Shown: positions 37,857-47,696 of the stretch, in pieces
Position numbering within the stretch: the first letter of the stretch is position 1
How the letters are laid out: every line of letters begins with the position of its first letter
DNA from: Calothrix sp. MO_192.B10
GTDB lineage: Bacteria > Cyanobacteriota > Cyanobacteriia > Cyanobacteriales > Nostocaceae
Assembly (NCBI GenBank): GCA_030065055.1
Contig: JASJDS010000077.1
Span: forward strand, 1-61,470
Direction of reading: 5' to 3'
Length of the DNA: 61,470 nucleotides
Made by a program: the position numbers and the translations under genes
The notes under the pieces: model-generated
What the model was told of the DNA's origin: nothing
Database searches by the model: none
Seen by the model: only the letters and a program-made list of their open reading frames with translations

Positions 37857-37944
37857 GTGCGTGACGCTGTGAGAATATTTGAACGTAGCAATCAGACTTG
37901 TAACGTCACGCACCAATCACCAATTGTGACAATTGCGTAAGTCC
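37857..37944. repeat. Small inverted-repeat element, TTGCGTAAGTCC family, copy 3 (left part missing)
   Basis: GGTGCGTGACGCTGTGAGAA to TTGCGTAAGTCC matches the right half of 3158-3323. The left tip is absent. It abuts the antitoxin start. Confidence 0.7.
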
Positions 37945-37963
37945 TGTTAAATATGACTGTATA

Positions 37964-38608
37964 TTAGTCGTCATCATCCCCAGGTGCCCATCCGTCGGGA
38001 AAATGTTCCATTCCAATCATGTCTAGATAATCTCTGGTGCTAAGACTCATATCCTCAAAATTCTCCTCATCATCTTCTTCATCATTGAGAAGTTCATCTA
38101 CAGCATTTGCTATAAAGCGATCAATTAGCCAAGAACTAGTTTGAGAAAAATTACGCTTAAATTCTAAATAAACTGCACCAAGCACAGCTGCAAACATTTC
38201 TGCAAAAAGTTTCTCTTGCCCGTCTAAATGTTTTCCTTTCAGACTCTTTCCTAATAGACAGAAATCTTGTAGGTTTAATTGACTAGCAAATTCTGATAAT
38301 TGAGTTTTATCTACAAGCAATTGTTTGAATTCTGTGAGTTCACCTTTTGTATCGTCAGGAAATTCTTCATATAAATAGTCAGTGACAATAGCACCAATAA
38401 TTGCATCTCCTAAATGAGCCAGTCGCCTATAATATTTTTCCTGTAAATCTTTTGTCTGTCTGTCTGCTTTTGATTCATAAATATAGGATGGGTGTGTTAA
38501 AGCAGTTTCTAATGCTTCTTTATGATGAAAATCAGATATGCCAATGACTTTGATAAAGGCTTGGATTTGCTGCTCTCGTTGATTTTGTGAGTTCTGGAGT
38601 CGTGTCAT
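37964..38608 (-). CDS. RNase III-fold protein with altered active site
   Basis: This 214-residue protein has the helical RNase III domain (ALETALTHPSYIYES, then RRLAHLGDAIIGAIVTDYLY, FAEMFAAVLGAVYLE). Of the four usual catalytic acids, only the Asp of LGD remains. The Glu of RLEFLGD is Ala, and the later Asp and Glu (as in ADTVEALIG) are Glu and Ala. There is no double-stranded RNA-binding domain. The tail is strongly acidic, ending GDDDD. It is likely inactive as a nuclease or works differently, and could bind RNA or a true RNase III. Confidence 0.75.
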   Translation of the reverse strand: MTRLQNSQNQREQQIQAFIKVIGISDFHHKEALETALTHPSYIYESKADRQTKDLQEKYYRRLAHLGDAIIGAIVTDYLYEEFPDDTKGELTEFKQLLVDKTQLSEFASQLNLQDFCLLGKSLKGKHLDGQEKLFAEMFAAVLGAVYLEFKRNFSQTSSWLIDRFIANAVDELLNDEEDDEENFEDMSLSTRDYLDMIGMEHFPDGWAPGDDDD

Positions 38609-38754
38609 TAGGTAAAATTCTATTTAACGCTATCTTTAGGGTTCCCCAAAATTTATGCTGAAAGGCTTGGCAATTATGGCTGCTGGTGTAACCTATTTGC
38701 GTGGGAACCGTTATATTACTTATTACTTATTACTTATCACTTATTACTTAAATC

Positions 38755-40854
38755 ATGGTGAACTCTACCCTAGTTGCCACAATCTATGTCAACCCAGTCA
38801 CAGGAAATGATAATTATAGTGGTTCGCGACAAAAACCCTATAAGAGTATTTCCCGTGCTTTGGCGACTAAAAAAACACCAATGATTATCCAACTGTCACC
38901 GGGGACTTATAATGCTGCCAATGGCGAAATATTCCCCCTGGTAATTCCTGCTGGGGTGATTGTGGTAGGTAATGAAGCTACCAAAGGTAAAAATATTGCG
39001 ATCGCTGGTAGTGGTAATTATAATAGTCGCCTGTTTGGTAGGCAAAATGTCACCCTATTGCTGCTGGGGAATGCAGAACTGATTGGGGTAACGGTAACTA
39101 ATAACAATGTCAAAGGTTCTGGTGTGTGGGTTGAATCCACTTCTCCAACTTTGGCTGATAATACTTTTATCCAATGCGGGCGAGAAGGGGTGTTTGTCTG
39201 CGGCAAGGCTAAACCCGTAATTACCGATAACCTGTTTGTCAAAAATGCTAATGCTGGATTGGTAATCACTGGCTATGGCAAGGGGGAAATACTGAGAAAT
39301 GTCCTGGAAAATAGTCCTTTGGGCATGGTCATGAGTGATTTTGCAGCCCCCTTAATTGCTGAGAATAAATTATCTGCTAACCAAGTTGCCGTGGTTGTAT
39401 CTCGTAATTCTCGCCCTGTATTGCGCCATAATTTAATTACTCACAACTCCCAAGGGGGTTTATTTGTTAATGGCAAAGCCATCCCGGACTTGGGTAACAG
39501 CCAAGACTCGGCTGGTAATGTTTTTCGCCACAATCAAGATTTTGATATTCAAAATGCCACATCAAATAGGCTGTTATCTGCTGGCAATCAATTAAGTCAG
39601 GCTCTAATTAAAGGTTTAGTAGAAACCGTGGCGGTAACGGTAGATAAAACCAATAAAACCGCAATCAATGGCAGTTTTACCGATATTGGAGGCCATTGGG
39701 CAACGGATTTTATAGAAGCATTGGTGAGCATGGGTTTGGTAAGTGGATTTCCCGATGGCACATTCCGCCCGGAAGCGCCCTTAACTCGCGCCCAATATGC
39801 AGCTGCGATCGCCAAAACTTTCCCACTCCCTGCCACTAACCCTAACCGTAATTTTACCGATATCAAACCAGGTTTTTGGGCAGCAGAGGCGATCGCCAAG
39901 GCTAGCAGCATGGGTTTTATCAGTGGATTCCCGGATGGTAGTTTTCGTCCGGGGCAAAATTTAACCAAAATTCAGGCAATTGTTTCTTTAGTGAGTGGAT
40001 TGCAACTCAGTGGTGGTAATATAAACGTTTTATTCACCTATGGCGATCGCGCCCAAATTCCCAGTTATGCTACCAATGCAGTGGCGATCGCCACCCAGAA
40101 AATGTTAATTGCCAACTACCCAGACACCTCCCAATTGGAACCCCTAAGGGATATTAAGCGGGGTGAATTGGCAGCATTAATTTATCAAGCCCTGGTGGCA
40201 GAGGGCAAACAACAGCCCATTATCTCCCCCTACATCGTCAAGCCGGAACAGGTGGAAATACCCTCCTTTAAGGACCTAGTAGGGCATTGGGCAGAGCCAT
40301 TTATTCGGGCATTGGTGAGCATGAACCTCACCCGTGGTTTTGCCGATGGTACTTACCAACCAGATAAACCCATGAATCGCGCTCAGTATGCTGCCTTAAT
40401 TGCAGTTGCATTTAATCCTCCACCCAAACGAAAAGCACCGGATTTTACGGATGTGCCCAAACCATTTTGGGCCTATAGTGCCATCCAAACGGCAGCACGG
40501 GGCGGGTTTGTAGGGGGATTCCGCGATGGTACTTTCCGCCCCCAGGATTATGTACAGAGGTTACAAGTAATAGTTTCCCTGGTAAATGGACTGGGACTAC
40601 CATCAGCCCATCCAGATGTACTGCTGCGTTATAGCGATCGCTCCCAGATTCCTGCCTATGCCCAAACCGCCGTGGCAACTGGTACAGTACAGAAAATAAT
40701 TGTTAATTTTCCTAACCCCAAATTGCTCCAACCATCCCAAATTGCCACCCGCGCCGAAGTCGCAGCTATGGTATACCAAGCATTAGTGGCAACTGGCCGC
40801 TCTAGAGCAATTAATTCGCCCTATATCGTTTCCCTGGTTGCCATTGACCAGTAG
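38755..40854 (+). CDS. DUF1565 beta-helix protein with six SLH modules
   Basis: This 699-residue protein starts with a DUF1565-type right-handed beta-helix (about 1-270; IYVNPVTGNDNYSGS, IQLSPGTYNAANGE). Two sets of S-layer homology modules follow. Clear ones begin at GGHWATDFIEALVSMGLVSG, GFWAAEAIAKASSMGFISG, GHWAEPFIRALVSMN and PFWAYSAIQTAARGGF, each with a weaker third repeat (YGDRAQIPSYA, YSDRSQIPAYA). SLH triplets bind cell-wall glycans. No signal peptide is visible at the ATG, which is odd for a cell-wall protein. It probably acts at the envelope if exported. Confidence 0.85.
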   Translation: MVNSTLVATIYVNPVTGNDNYSGSRQKPYKSISRALATKKTPMIIQLSPGTYNAANGEIFPLVIPAGVIVVGNEATKGKNIAIAGSGNYNSRLFGRQNVTLLLLGNAELIGVTVTNNNVKGSGVWVESTSPTLADNTFIQCGREGVFVCGKAKPVITDNLFVKNANAGLVITGYGKGEILRNVLENSPLGMVMSDFAAPLIAENKLSANQVAVVVSRNSRPVLRHNLITHNSQGGLFVNGKAIPDLGNSQDSAGNVFRHNQDFDIQNATSNRLLSAGNQLSQALIKGLVETVAVTVDKTNKTAINGSFTDIGGHWATDFIEALVSMGLVSGFPDGTFRPEAPLTRAQYAAAIAKTFPLPATNPNRNFTDIKPGFWAAEAIAKASSMGFISGFPDGSFRPGQNLTKIQAIVSLVSGLQLSGGNINVLFTYGDRAQIPSYATNAVAIATQKMLIANYPDTSQLEPLRDIKRGELAALIYQALVAEGKQQPIISPYIVKPEQVEIPSFKDLVGHWAEPFIRALVSMNLTRGFADGTYQPDKPMNRAQYAALIAVAFNPPPKRKAPDFTDVPKPFWAYSAIQTAARGGFVGGFRDGTFRPQDYVQRLQVIVSLVNGLGLPSAHPDVLLRYSDRSQIPAYAQTAVATGTVQKIIVNFPNPKLLQPSQIATRAEVAAMVYQALVATGRSRAINSPYIVSLVAIDQ

Positions 40855-41166
40855 AATTAATAACATTCTTTCATCTATGGGAAAAAAGAGGAAAATGTAA
40901 TATGTTACAGAATCAATAAATTCGACAAGCACAAAACAGATCGGTTATACAGCTATAAATTGGATTAGTACGTCGCGGCGGAAATAAAGCAACCATTTAT
41001 AAAAGGTCAAAGCTAGAAAACACAGTACTTTTGACTTTTGACTTTTGACTTTTGACTTCCGCGCAGCGGCATTAGTATCTACCAACTTTCCGAATTTACT
41101 ATTTTTAGCTAGTAAAAGTAATTACTGATAACTGATTGCAGTCTACCCACTCCAGCCAAAAGAACG
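40855..41166. other. Intergenic region with dispersed repeat
   Basis: 312 bp without a gene. A CTAGTACGT-family element at 40965-41075 makes up the middle and includes tandem CTTTTGA heptamers. Confidence 0.6.
40965..41075. repeat. Dispersed inverted-repeat element, CTAGTACGT family, copy 2
   Basis: TTAGTACGTCGCGGCGG at the left and GCGGCATTAG at the right resemble the tips of 1101-1269. The middle shares AAGCAACCATTTATAAAAGG. Confidence 0.65.
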
Positions 41167-41949
41167 ATGTTCGCAGTAGCCTTGGACACTTCCCATGAAT
41201 TGGCGCAAGCCCTATTAATTCACTACAGCTTTGACCTCAGTGGTTATAGTGCTAGTGAGTTAATTGCTCGCTGGCAAAACCAGTATCCACTCAGTTGGTT
41301 ACATTTAGCAATAATTGAAGCCTTGTATCAAGGTCGCTATAAGGCTATTTCTGTGCAACAAATCTTAGCACTTTGGCTGCGACGGGGACAGGCTAGCTTT
41401 CATTTTAATGTAGAGTTTGAAAATTTGATTTGCAGTCGATTTCCGGACATTTTTACAGTAAAACCAACCACTACATCAAAATTAAATAAACCAAAAAAGA
41501 ATACTAATTTACCACAACAAACTTATTTATCACCTGTTTCTGTAGTTAATCATAATTCACAGTCCTCAACTACCACCCATACTCAAGTAGATAGGGGGAA
41601 AGAGCATACCAGGAAGGAAGACACAGAAGAAATCCCTAGCTTCCTCACCCTTGCTCGCAGACATCGTCAACCCACCTTGAGGAATACAGATAATCATATT
41701 GATACTAGCCAAAATTCATCCAGTAATTATAATAGCAGTCCTCTATTATCTGCTTCAGCAACAGCAACAGCAACATCTACTGCTGTTTCCCCATCACTAG
41801 CAACCCAACAATTGACCTATGTAGCAACTTCTCAACTCAATCACCCACCCATAGGTCAGTTTACCCCAGAAAATAGCGATCGCTCCGATTCTTTTACCTC
41901 TAAGCTTAAAGCCATCTCTAGCCATCAAGTTGGGGATGGGGAGGATTAG
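41167..41949 (+). CDS. Conserved-looking hypothetical protein, disordered C-terminus
   Basis: This 260-residue protein has a folded N-terminal part (about 1-100; LDTSHELAQALLIHYSFDLSG, LSWLHLAIIEALYQGRYKAI, LALWLRRGQ) and a long Ser/Thr/Gln-rich tail. The last 34 residues (from PIGQFTPENSDRSDSF) are repeated at 46998-47099. I do not recognise a family or function. It has no signal or membrane segment. The run ATATATST in the tail comes from a short codon repeat. Confidence 0.6.
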   Translation: MFAVALDTSHELAQALLIHYSFDLSGYSASELIARWQNQYPLSWLHLAIIEALYQGRYKAISVQQILALWLRRGQASFHFNVEFENLICSRFPDIFTVKPTTTSKLNKPKKNTNLPQQTYLSPVSVVNHNSQSSTTTHTQVDRGKEHTRKEDTEEIPSFLTLARRHRQPTLRNTDNHIDTSQNSSSNYNSSPLLSASATATATSTAVSPSLATQQLTYVATSQLNHPPIGQFTPENSDRSDSFTSKLKAISSHQVGDGED

Positions 41950-42199
41950 GAAAACCAAACACCTGCTCTGTAAGGGTTGTGAGAGCCAATGCTGGACACC
42001 AAAATGCTCGGTAAAACCACAAGCTGGCTGAGGAGTTATCTACGACTTGCTTAACGATCTGTAAAGTCTCTAAGCTATCTGAGGGATTTTTTAAACTTCA
42101 AATGATTGTCAATAATCTGACTCGCTCAATTTTTCAAAACTTCAATATCCCTTATTTCTATTTTTCCTCTCTCTGCCTAGAGTGACAGCACCGTTACCT

Positions 42200-43531
42200 T
42201 TATTGCTTGCATCTGGTTTGTAGGGAAGATGAATTATCAATTGACTGATAGATTGGGATTTGAATCACAAACTCTGTTCCCTGTCCGGGTTTTGAAGAAC
42301 ACTTGAGTTGTCCCTGATGTTGCTCTGTAATAACTTGATAGCTGATGGACATACCCATACCTGTTCCTTTACCTACAGGTTTTGTTGTAAAGAAGGGGTC
42401 AAAGATGCGATCTTGAATATGTTCTGGGATACCAGGACCATTATCTGCGATCGCAATTTGTACCGACTGCGAATCAATTACAGATGTACGAATTGTGATG
42501 TGATTGGGGTTATCTTTGATTTGTTGATAGGTGCGTTTGCTATTGGCTTCTTCCAAGGCATCAATGGCGTTCGCCAGGATATTCATGAATACTTGATTCA
42601 ATGGTCCGGGATAGCACTCAACGAGGGGTAATTTGTCATAGTCTCGGATTATTTGTATTTCCGGATGTTGTGGTTTAGCTTTGAGGCGATGTTGCAAAAT
42701 CATTAAGGTGCTTTCAATGCCCTCATGAATATCAACGGCTTTGAATTCGGCTTCATCCATGCGAGAAAAGTTTCGCAGGGACAGGACTATTTGGCAGATG
42801 CGTTCGGTGCCTATTTTCATTGAAGCAAGCATTTTAACTGCATCTGACTGCACAAATTCTAGGTCAACATCTTCAGCTTGCTTTTGAATTTCCTCTACGG
42901 GGTTGGGGTAGTATTTTTGATAGAGTTGCAGAAAGTCTAAGAATATTTGCATATATTCCTCAAAGTGGTCGAGGTTACCATAAATGAAATTCACCGGGTT
43001 ATTTATTTCATGGGCAACTCCTGCTACTAGCTCTCCCAAGGCTGCCATTTTTTCCGATTGCAATAACTGAATTTGAGACTGTTGCACCTGTTGCAAAGCT
43101 TGTGTGAGTTCGGCTGTGCGTTCAGCTACTTGCTGCTCTAAATTTTGGGTAAGGTGGTGTAATTTTAACTGTGTTTTCACCCGGGCAATGAGTTCGGCTT
43201 CTTGAAATGGCTTAGTAACATAATCAACTGCACCCAAGTTAAGTCCCCTGACTTTATCAGTAGAATCAGCAAGGGCAGTCATGAAAATTACAGGGATATC
43301 TTGGGTAATATTAGAAGCTTTGAGACGGCGACAGGTTTCAAAACCATCGATCCCAGGCATCATCACATCCAGGAGAATTAAACTAGGAAAACTCAGTTCC
43401 GCTTGACTAATAGCTAATTCACCATCCGTAGCGATCGCCACTTCAAAATCCGCATCATTCAAGGCTTCTGAAAGAACTTCTAAGTTAGCGGGAGTATCGT
43501 CTACTACTAAAATTAAATCTGAATCATTCAT
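42200..43531 (-). CDS. Response regulator-histidine kinase fusion
   Basis: This 443-residue cytosolic protein has a receiver domain (about 5-125; phospho-Asp in LILLDVMMPGIDG), a coiled segment, a HisKA domain with the His in VAGVAHEINNPVNF, and an HATPase domain (DNGPGIPEHIQDRIFDPFFT and GKGTGMGMSI). Such receiver-first kinases pass signals from an upstream kinase. It follows the hybrid kinase gene by 47 bp on the same strand, so the two probably form one relay. The output is not visible here. Confidence 0.9.
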   Translation of the reverse strand: MNDSDLILVVDDTPANLEVLSEALNDADFEVAIATDGELAISQAELSFPSLILLDVMMPGIDGFETCRRLKASNITQDIPVIFMTALADSTDKVRGLNLGAVDYVTKPFQEAELIARVKTQLKLHHLTQNLEQQVAERTAELTQALQQVQQSQIQLLQSEKMAALGELVAGVAHEINNPVNFIYGNLDHFEEYMQIFLDFLQLYQKYYPNPVEEIQKQAEDVDLEFVQSDAVKMLASMKIGTERICQIVLSLRNFSRMDEAEFKAVDIHEGIESTLMILQHRLKAKPQHPEIQIIRDYDKLPLVECYPGPLNQVFMNILANAIDALEEANSKRTYQQIKDNPNHITIRTSVIDSQSVQIAIADNGPGIPEHIQDRIFDPFFTTKPVGKGTGMGMSISYQVITEQHQGQLKCSSKPGQGTEFVIQIPIYQSIDNSSSLQTRCKQ

Positions 43532-43578
43532 GATTTATACATTGAAATAATATTATTTTATTTATAGAGAATAATAAA

Positions 43579-45807
43579 TTATTTGTCTAGGGATTGTTGA
43601 ATAAAGTTTGTAATTGTTTTTACTTGAAACCCCTGAGCTTGCTGAACAATATGCTCAACAAAGGCAGCGTAATCTGGATTTTGTTGTTCTAGGGTTTGAG
43701 CAGCTGCCACCAGCTTTTTTAACCGACCTTGTTGAGCAAGCTGAAGCAATTTTTCCAGGTCTGCTGGTGCGGGTAATACCATATCTGTCTTGCTACCATT
43801 GTGCTGGGGTAATGACTCAGTAGTATCGGCAGCAATGATGGATTGAGATTTCCAGGTAATTGGTAAATGTTTTTCCAGTAGCTGAAACAATTCATCCGCT
43901 TCCACGGGTTTCCCTAGGAAAGCATCGCCACCAGCTTCCAAACTCTGTTGTCGATCCATTGTGGAAACAGATGCGGAAGACACAATTACCGGAGTTGCCT
44001 TGAGTATCTCTGATTCTCGGATTTGCTGTAACAATGTATATCCATCCATCACTGGCATCAATATGTCGGTGATAATTAAGCTTGGTTGTACCTGAATGGC
44101 TTTGTTGAAGCCATCCTCACCGTTTTCTGCCTCAACTACATTAAAGTTGAGTGGTTCGAGTAAGCTGACAATTACCGAGCGATTTTCCCACTTATCATCC
44201 ACAATTAACACCGTTTGTGACTGCCCTTCATAGCTGACTAATTGCTGTCCGGTGTTATTCATGGCGTTATTTTGCCATTCTTGTGCCAAGGGAAAATCAA
44301 CCTCAAAAGAAAAAGTACTACCCACTCCTAACTCACTTGTAACTTGAATCTCGCTACCCATGAGACTGACAATATTATGAGTAATGGCAAGTCCCAATCC
44401 AGTTCCTTCGGCGTTTCGTTTGCCTTCACCAACTTGTTCAAAGGGCTGGAAAATTTTTTCTAAGGAATCTGGACTCATGCCAATTCCCGTATCCCGAATC
44501 TGGAAGCGGAGTCTTATATTATCTTCAGGTGTTCGGGATTCAGTTTGTTTTTGTGTAGCCCTAGAACTAGAATCAACCACCTCCACCTTGAATGTCACTT
44601 TGCCCTGATCGGTAAACTTGACAGCATTCCCTAATAAATTAATCAACACCTGACGCAAGCGTTTATCATCAGTTAAAATACCTTCCGGTAAATTGGCATC
44701 TGGTAGATAAACAAAATCAATGCCTTTTTGTTCGGCTCGAATGCGGAGAACTTCCCTAATTCCTTGGAGAAAAGACGGTAGATGAATTGCCTGCGGTTGT
44801 AATTCCAGTTTGCGGGCTTCAATTTTGGAGATATCCAAGATGTCATTAATTAGGGTCAGCAAATGGGAACCGCACTGGTGAATGATATTAACCCCTTTCC
44901 TTTCTTTTTCTCCCCAGGTTTGGGAACGGTTGAGGATTTGAGCGTAACCCAGAATCCCGTTCAGGGGTGTACGGAGTTCATGGCTCATATTGGCTAAAAA
45001 CTCGCTTTTGGCTTGGTTGGCGGCATCTGCGGCTTGTTGCTTATGCTTTAGAGAGCTATAGGAATCAGCCAATCGGACTGCCATTTGGTTGAATTCTTGT
45101 GCCAATTGTTCGATTTCATCAGCCGTGTGAATATGCAAACGATAATTTAAATCCCCCTGACCTAACTTTTCTGCACCAACTTGGAGGGTTTGAATTGAGC
45201 GAATTACTGGTAGCAGTGTGAGGGAAAACTGAGCAATGAAAATCAGCAGCACCACTCCAATTAAGCAGTAGGTGGTAATGGCTGCATTAGATTTAAACTG
45301 CGCCGCAGCTTTTTGGGTAATAGCATCTTCTTGTTGTACTTCCTCCATTAAGGCGTTAAGAAACAGCAGAATATCATCCTGGAATGAGTTGATGGCTTGA
45401 ACATCTTGCTGTATCTGAAATGTGGAAGAATTATTCTCTTGTGTAATCCCATTAACTAAGCGGACAAGAAATTGATGACGGCGGCGCACCACTTCCGGTT
45501 GCTTCGCCTCTGGCATCAACTGTTTTATCTCTGACAAACTGGTCAAAAAATTGGACATCGCTTGCTCATAGCTTGTCAAATGGGTAGTATTACGATTGAG
45601 CAAAAGATAGTTTTTCAGTGCCGAAGTTTGCTTTTCCAAAGAAAGCCTGAGTTTTTGGCTTGTACGGACTGCTTGATTAGTGCGATCGCGACTTTGCTCC
45701 ACAGATTTTTCTATCTGTTTAATCACGGTTGTACTACCTCCCAGTAAAGCAGCTACTAATCCCACAGAAATCGCCGTCGAACCAATAAACTTGGTGATAA
45801 TCTTCAT
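43579..45807 (-). CDS. Hybrid histidine kinase (HAMP-HisKA-HATPase-REC)
   Basis: This 742-residue sensor has an N-terminal membrane helix, a helical sensory part (about 35-175), a second helix (about 178-205), HAMP, HisKA ([20 protein letters not shown]), HATPase ([29 protein letters not shown]) and a receiver ([15 protein letters not shown]). An extra C-terminal helical segment of about 80 residues could be an Hpt-like or regulatory tail. Its start overlaps the end of the binding-protein gene by 4 bp (ATGA). The ligand is probably presented by that lipoprotein. Confidence 0.9.
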   Translation of the reverse strand: MKIITKFIGSTAISVGLVAALLGGSTTVIKQIEKSVEQSRDRTNQAVRTSQKLRLSLEKQTSALKNYLLLNRNTTHLTSYEQAMSNFLTSLSEIKQLMPEAKQPEVVRRRHQFLVRLVNGITQENNSSTFQIQQDVQAINSFQDDILLFLNALMEEVQQEDAITQKAAAQFKSNAAITTYCLIGVVLLIFIAQFSLTLLPVIRSIQTLQVGAEKLGQGDLNYRLHIHTADEIEQLAQEFNQMAVRLADSYSSLKHKQQAADAANQAKSEFLANMSHELRTPLNGILGYAQILNRSQTWGEKERKGVNIIHQCGSHLLTLINDILDISKIEARKLELQPQAIHLPSFLQGIREVLRIRAEQKGIDFVYLPDANLPEGILTDDKRLRQVLINLLGNAVKFTDQGKVTFKVEVVDSSSRATQKQTESRTPEDNIRLRFQIRDTGIGMSPDSLEKIFQPFEQVGEGKRNAEGTGLGLAITHNIVSLMGSEIQVTSELGVGSTFSFEVDFPLAQEWQNNAMNNTGQQLVSYEGQSQTVLIVDDKWENRSVIVSLLEPLNFNVVEAENGEDGFNKAIQVQPSLIITDILMPVMDGYTLLQQIRESEILKATPVIVSSASVSTMDRQQSLEAGGDAFLGKPVEADELFQLLEKHLPITWKSQSIIAADTTESLPQHNGSKTDMVLPAPADLEKLLQLAQQGRLKKLVAAAQTLEQQNPDYAAFVEHIVQQAQGFQVKTITNFIQQSLDK

Positions 45808-46766
45808 TTTTCGGCTATTTTTGTAGACTTCAGACGGGTGTAGATTCGACGTATTTCCTCAAAGTCTGCATCTTTACCCAAGGTATAACCAGCAGATTCA
45901 GTACCGCTTACGTCTACAACACCTACTGGAGCATCAATCAAGGCTTGTTGCAGTTGCTTGATAACTTCTGGTGCGAACTTCTTGGTATTGATAACTATAG
46001 GGGGTGCAGGTATGGGTTTTGACTCCCAGATAACTTTGTATTTAGCAGCAGCCAGTTTTCCTGATTTTTGACTCCGCAGGAAAGATGCTTTATCGTCAGC
46101 GATCGCATCTACCACACCATCTGCTAAATCTTGTGTAGCTTTATCGTGACTGCCAGAGTAGCGAATTTTAGTAAAATCACTTTTGGGGTTAATGTCCGCA
46201 GTTTTCAAGCCATTCATGGGTATCAGAAACCCAGAGGTGGAGGATGGACTGACAAAAGCAAAACGCTTACCTTTCAAATCTGGCAGCGATTTGATATTTT
46301 TGGCAGTATTGGCAACAATGACGCTGGTATACCAAGGTCTGCCACTGGCTTGATCAATGGGTATAACTAACGGCTTAATATTCGGATTGCGCTCGTTGGC
46401 TTTGATGTAGGTGAGGGCTGCTAAATATGCCATATCAACCTCTTCTTTGACAATCAAATCCACCGCAGCTGCATAGTTTTTCGTAATTTGGAAATTAACC
46501 GGACGTTTGAGAATTTTCTCTAGATATTTCGCCAAAGGTTGTAATTTTTCTTGCTGCTTGTCGGGACTTTGCCAAGGTAATACCGCTACACGCAAAGGCT
46601 GGTTAATGCTGGTACTAGTAGAGGGAGTTTTAGCTTTCTCCACTTGAGAAGGTTTGTTAGCAGAATTTGAAGTACAACTAACAGCGATCGCGCCCATGCA
46701 CAACAGTAAGCTAAATACCAACGAACATCTGAGAAAGCGATGATTTCGCCATATTGAAAGTTTCAT
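45804..46766 (-). CDS. PhnD-like periplasmic binding lipoprotein
   Basis: This 320-residue protein has a lipobox (AVSC) after a hydrophobic signal. Its binding domain resembles phosphate/phosphonate-binding PhnD proteins, with [34 protein letters not shown] and [15 protein letters not shown]. No ABC permease or ATPase adjoins. Instead it is translationally coupled to a hybrid histidine kinase, so it is read as the sensory subunit rather than a transporter part. The ligand is unknown; an oxyanion is plausible. Confidence 0.85.
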   Translation of the reverse strand: MKLSIWRNHRFLRCSLVFSLLLCMGAIAVSCTSNSANKPSQVEKAKTPSTSTSINQPLRVAVLPWQSPDKQQEKLQPLAKYLEKILKRPVNFQITKNYAAAVDLIVKEEVDMAYLAALTYIKANERNPNIKPLVIPIDQASGRPWYTSVIVANTAKNIKSLPDLKGKRFAFVSPSSTSGFLIPMNGLKTADINPKSDFTKIRYSGSHDKATQDLADGVVDAIADDKASFLRSQKSGKLAAAKYKVIWESKPIPAPPIVINTKKFAPEVIKQLQQALIDAPVGVVDVSGTESAGYTLGKDADFEEIRRIYTRLKSTKIAEK

Positions 46767-46914
46767 CTATACAACCTCTTGGATAATTTTGTCAACTGAG
46801 TCTCCTCAGGTTCTATCCATAGGGTTCCCAGATTTTGCCAAAAAAATCTGACGAGAGTAAATTCTTTGTTCGGGGGAAATGGGCGATCGCCTAATTATTT
46901 TCAATACCTGGAGT

Positions 46915-46997
46915 CTTGAAGAAGGAAGAAGGAAGAAGGAAGAAGGTTTGAACGGGGTTTTGAGATGGGGATTCTGACCCCAACTCAAAACGGACAA
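46915..46997. repeat. Dispersed repeat, AAGGAAG plus GGGGTTTTGAGATGGGG
   Basis: GAAGGAA tandem units then GTTTGAACGGGGTTTTGAGA, CCCCAACTCAAAACGGACAA match the reverse complement of 24022-24113. Confidence 0.75.
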
Positions 46998-47099
46998 CCC
47001 ATAGGTCAGTTTACCCCAGAAAATAGCGATCGCTCCGATTCTTTTACTTCTAAACTCAAAGCCATATCTAGTCATCGAGTTGGGGATGGGGAGGATTAG
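46998..47099 (+). pseudogene. Fragment: duplicated 3' end of the gene at 41167-41949
   Basis: The 102 bases encode PIGQFTPENSDRSDSF and the following residues to the stop, matching 41848-41949. Six bases differ: five are silent, one changes Gln to Arg. Similarity continues about 20 bases past the stop. No 5' part of the gene is present; the left side is a dispersed repeat. Confidence 0.85.
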
Positions 47100-47147
47100 G
47101 AGAATGCAACACCTGCTTATAGACCCCATAGCAGAGGAGCTTTATTA

Positions 47148-47401
47148 CTCCGCACGGGAGCATCCCAATTTTGATGCAATACCCTAGAAGAGTATCGCTA
47201 CACGGACATTAGACGCGTAAAGCCTACGGCATAGCTTCGCTTACCGCGCAGTGTGTCGCTTTGCGACTCAGTGGCTTCGGTGCAGGGTAGACACCTGCGT
47301 GGGCTAAAAATTTCTATTCTGCGTAGGCAGGCTTGGTTTGTATAGCCCTACCTTTCCAGGGTTTGGGTGTTTTTCAAAAATTGGGATGCTCCCCTCCGCA
47401 C
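47148..47401. mobile_element. Inverted-repeat element, GGGAGCATCCC family, copy 1, with 8-bp target duplication
   Basis: GGGAGCATCCCAATTTT (47156-47172) is perfectly inverted at 47377-47393. The 238-bp unit is flanked by CTCCGCAC at 47148-47155 and 47394-47401. It encodes nothing. Copy 2 is at 53872-53984. Confidence 0.85.
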
Positions 47402-47438
47402 CAGTCAAACTCAGCTGTTTAGTTTAATTTTTCTACAC

Positions 47439-47536
47439 CTAGTACCCTGCGGCGTAAATACGCCTACCATTTTCAAAGACCACAAAGACTTATTTTTCCA
47501 GGTTAGCAATAGTGGGTTTATTTCCGCCAAGCTGTA
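47439..47536. repeat. Inverted-repeat unit, CTAGTAC family, related copy
   Basis: CTAGTACCCTGCGGCGTAAAT at the left (first 20 bases count) resembles the inverse of ATTTCCGCCAAGCTGTACTA at the right. Tips match the elements at 1101 and 40965. Confidence 0.45.
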
Positions 47537-47696
47537 CTAGTGTTGCTGAATCCAATTTTTCACGAATATTAAAGTTACGGTTTTGAATACTAATTGGTAT
47601 AAGGTGATAGTTCTTATTTGAAACAAATGCCGTTTTTCTCCTTGTACGCGAGGACTGAAACCCTTATTTTTACATTCGTTTCCAAAAGTTTGTGGT

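Larger units (their letters stand above)
46767..47696. other. Intergenic mosaic of repeats and a gene fragment
   Basis: 930 bp without an intact gene. In order: a dispersed repeat (46915-46997), a fragment of the gene at 41167-41949 (46998-47117), an inverted-repeat element with 8-bp target duplication (47148-47401), and an inverted-repeat unit at 47439-47536. Confidence 0.7.
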
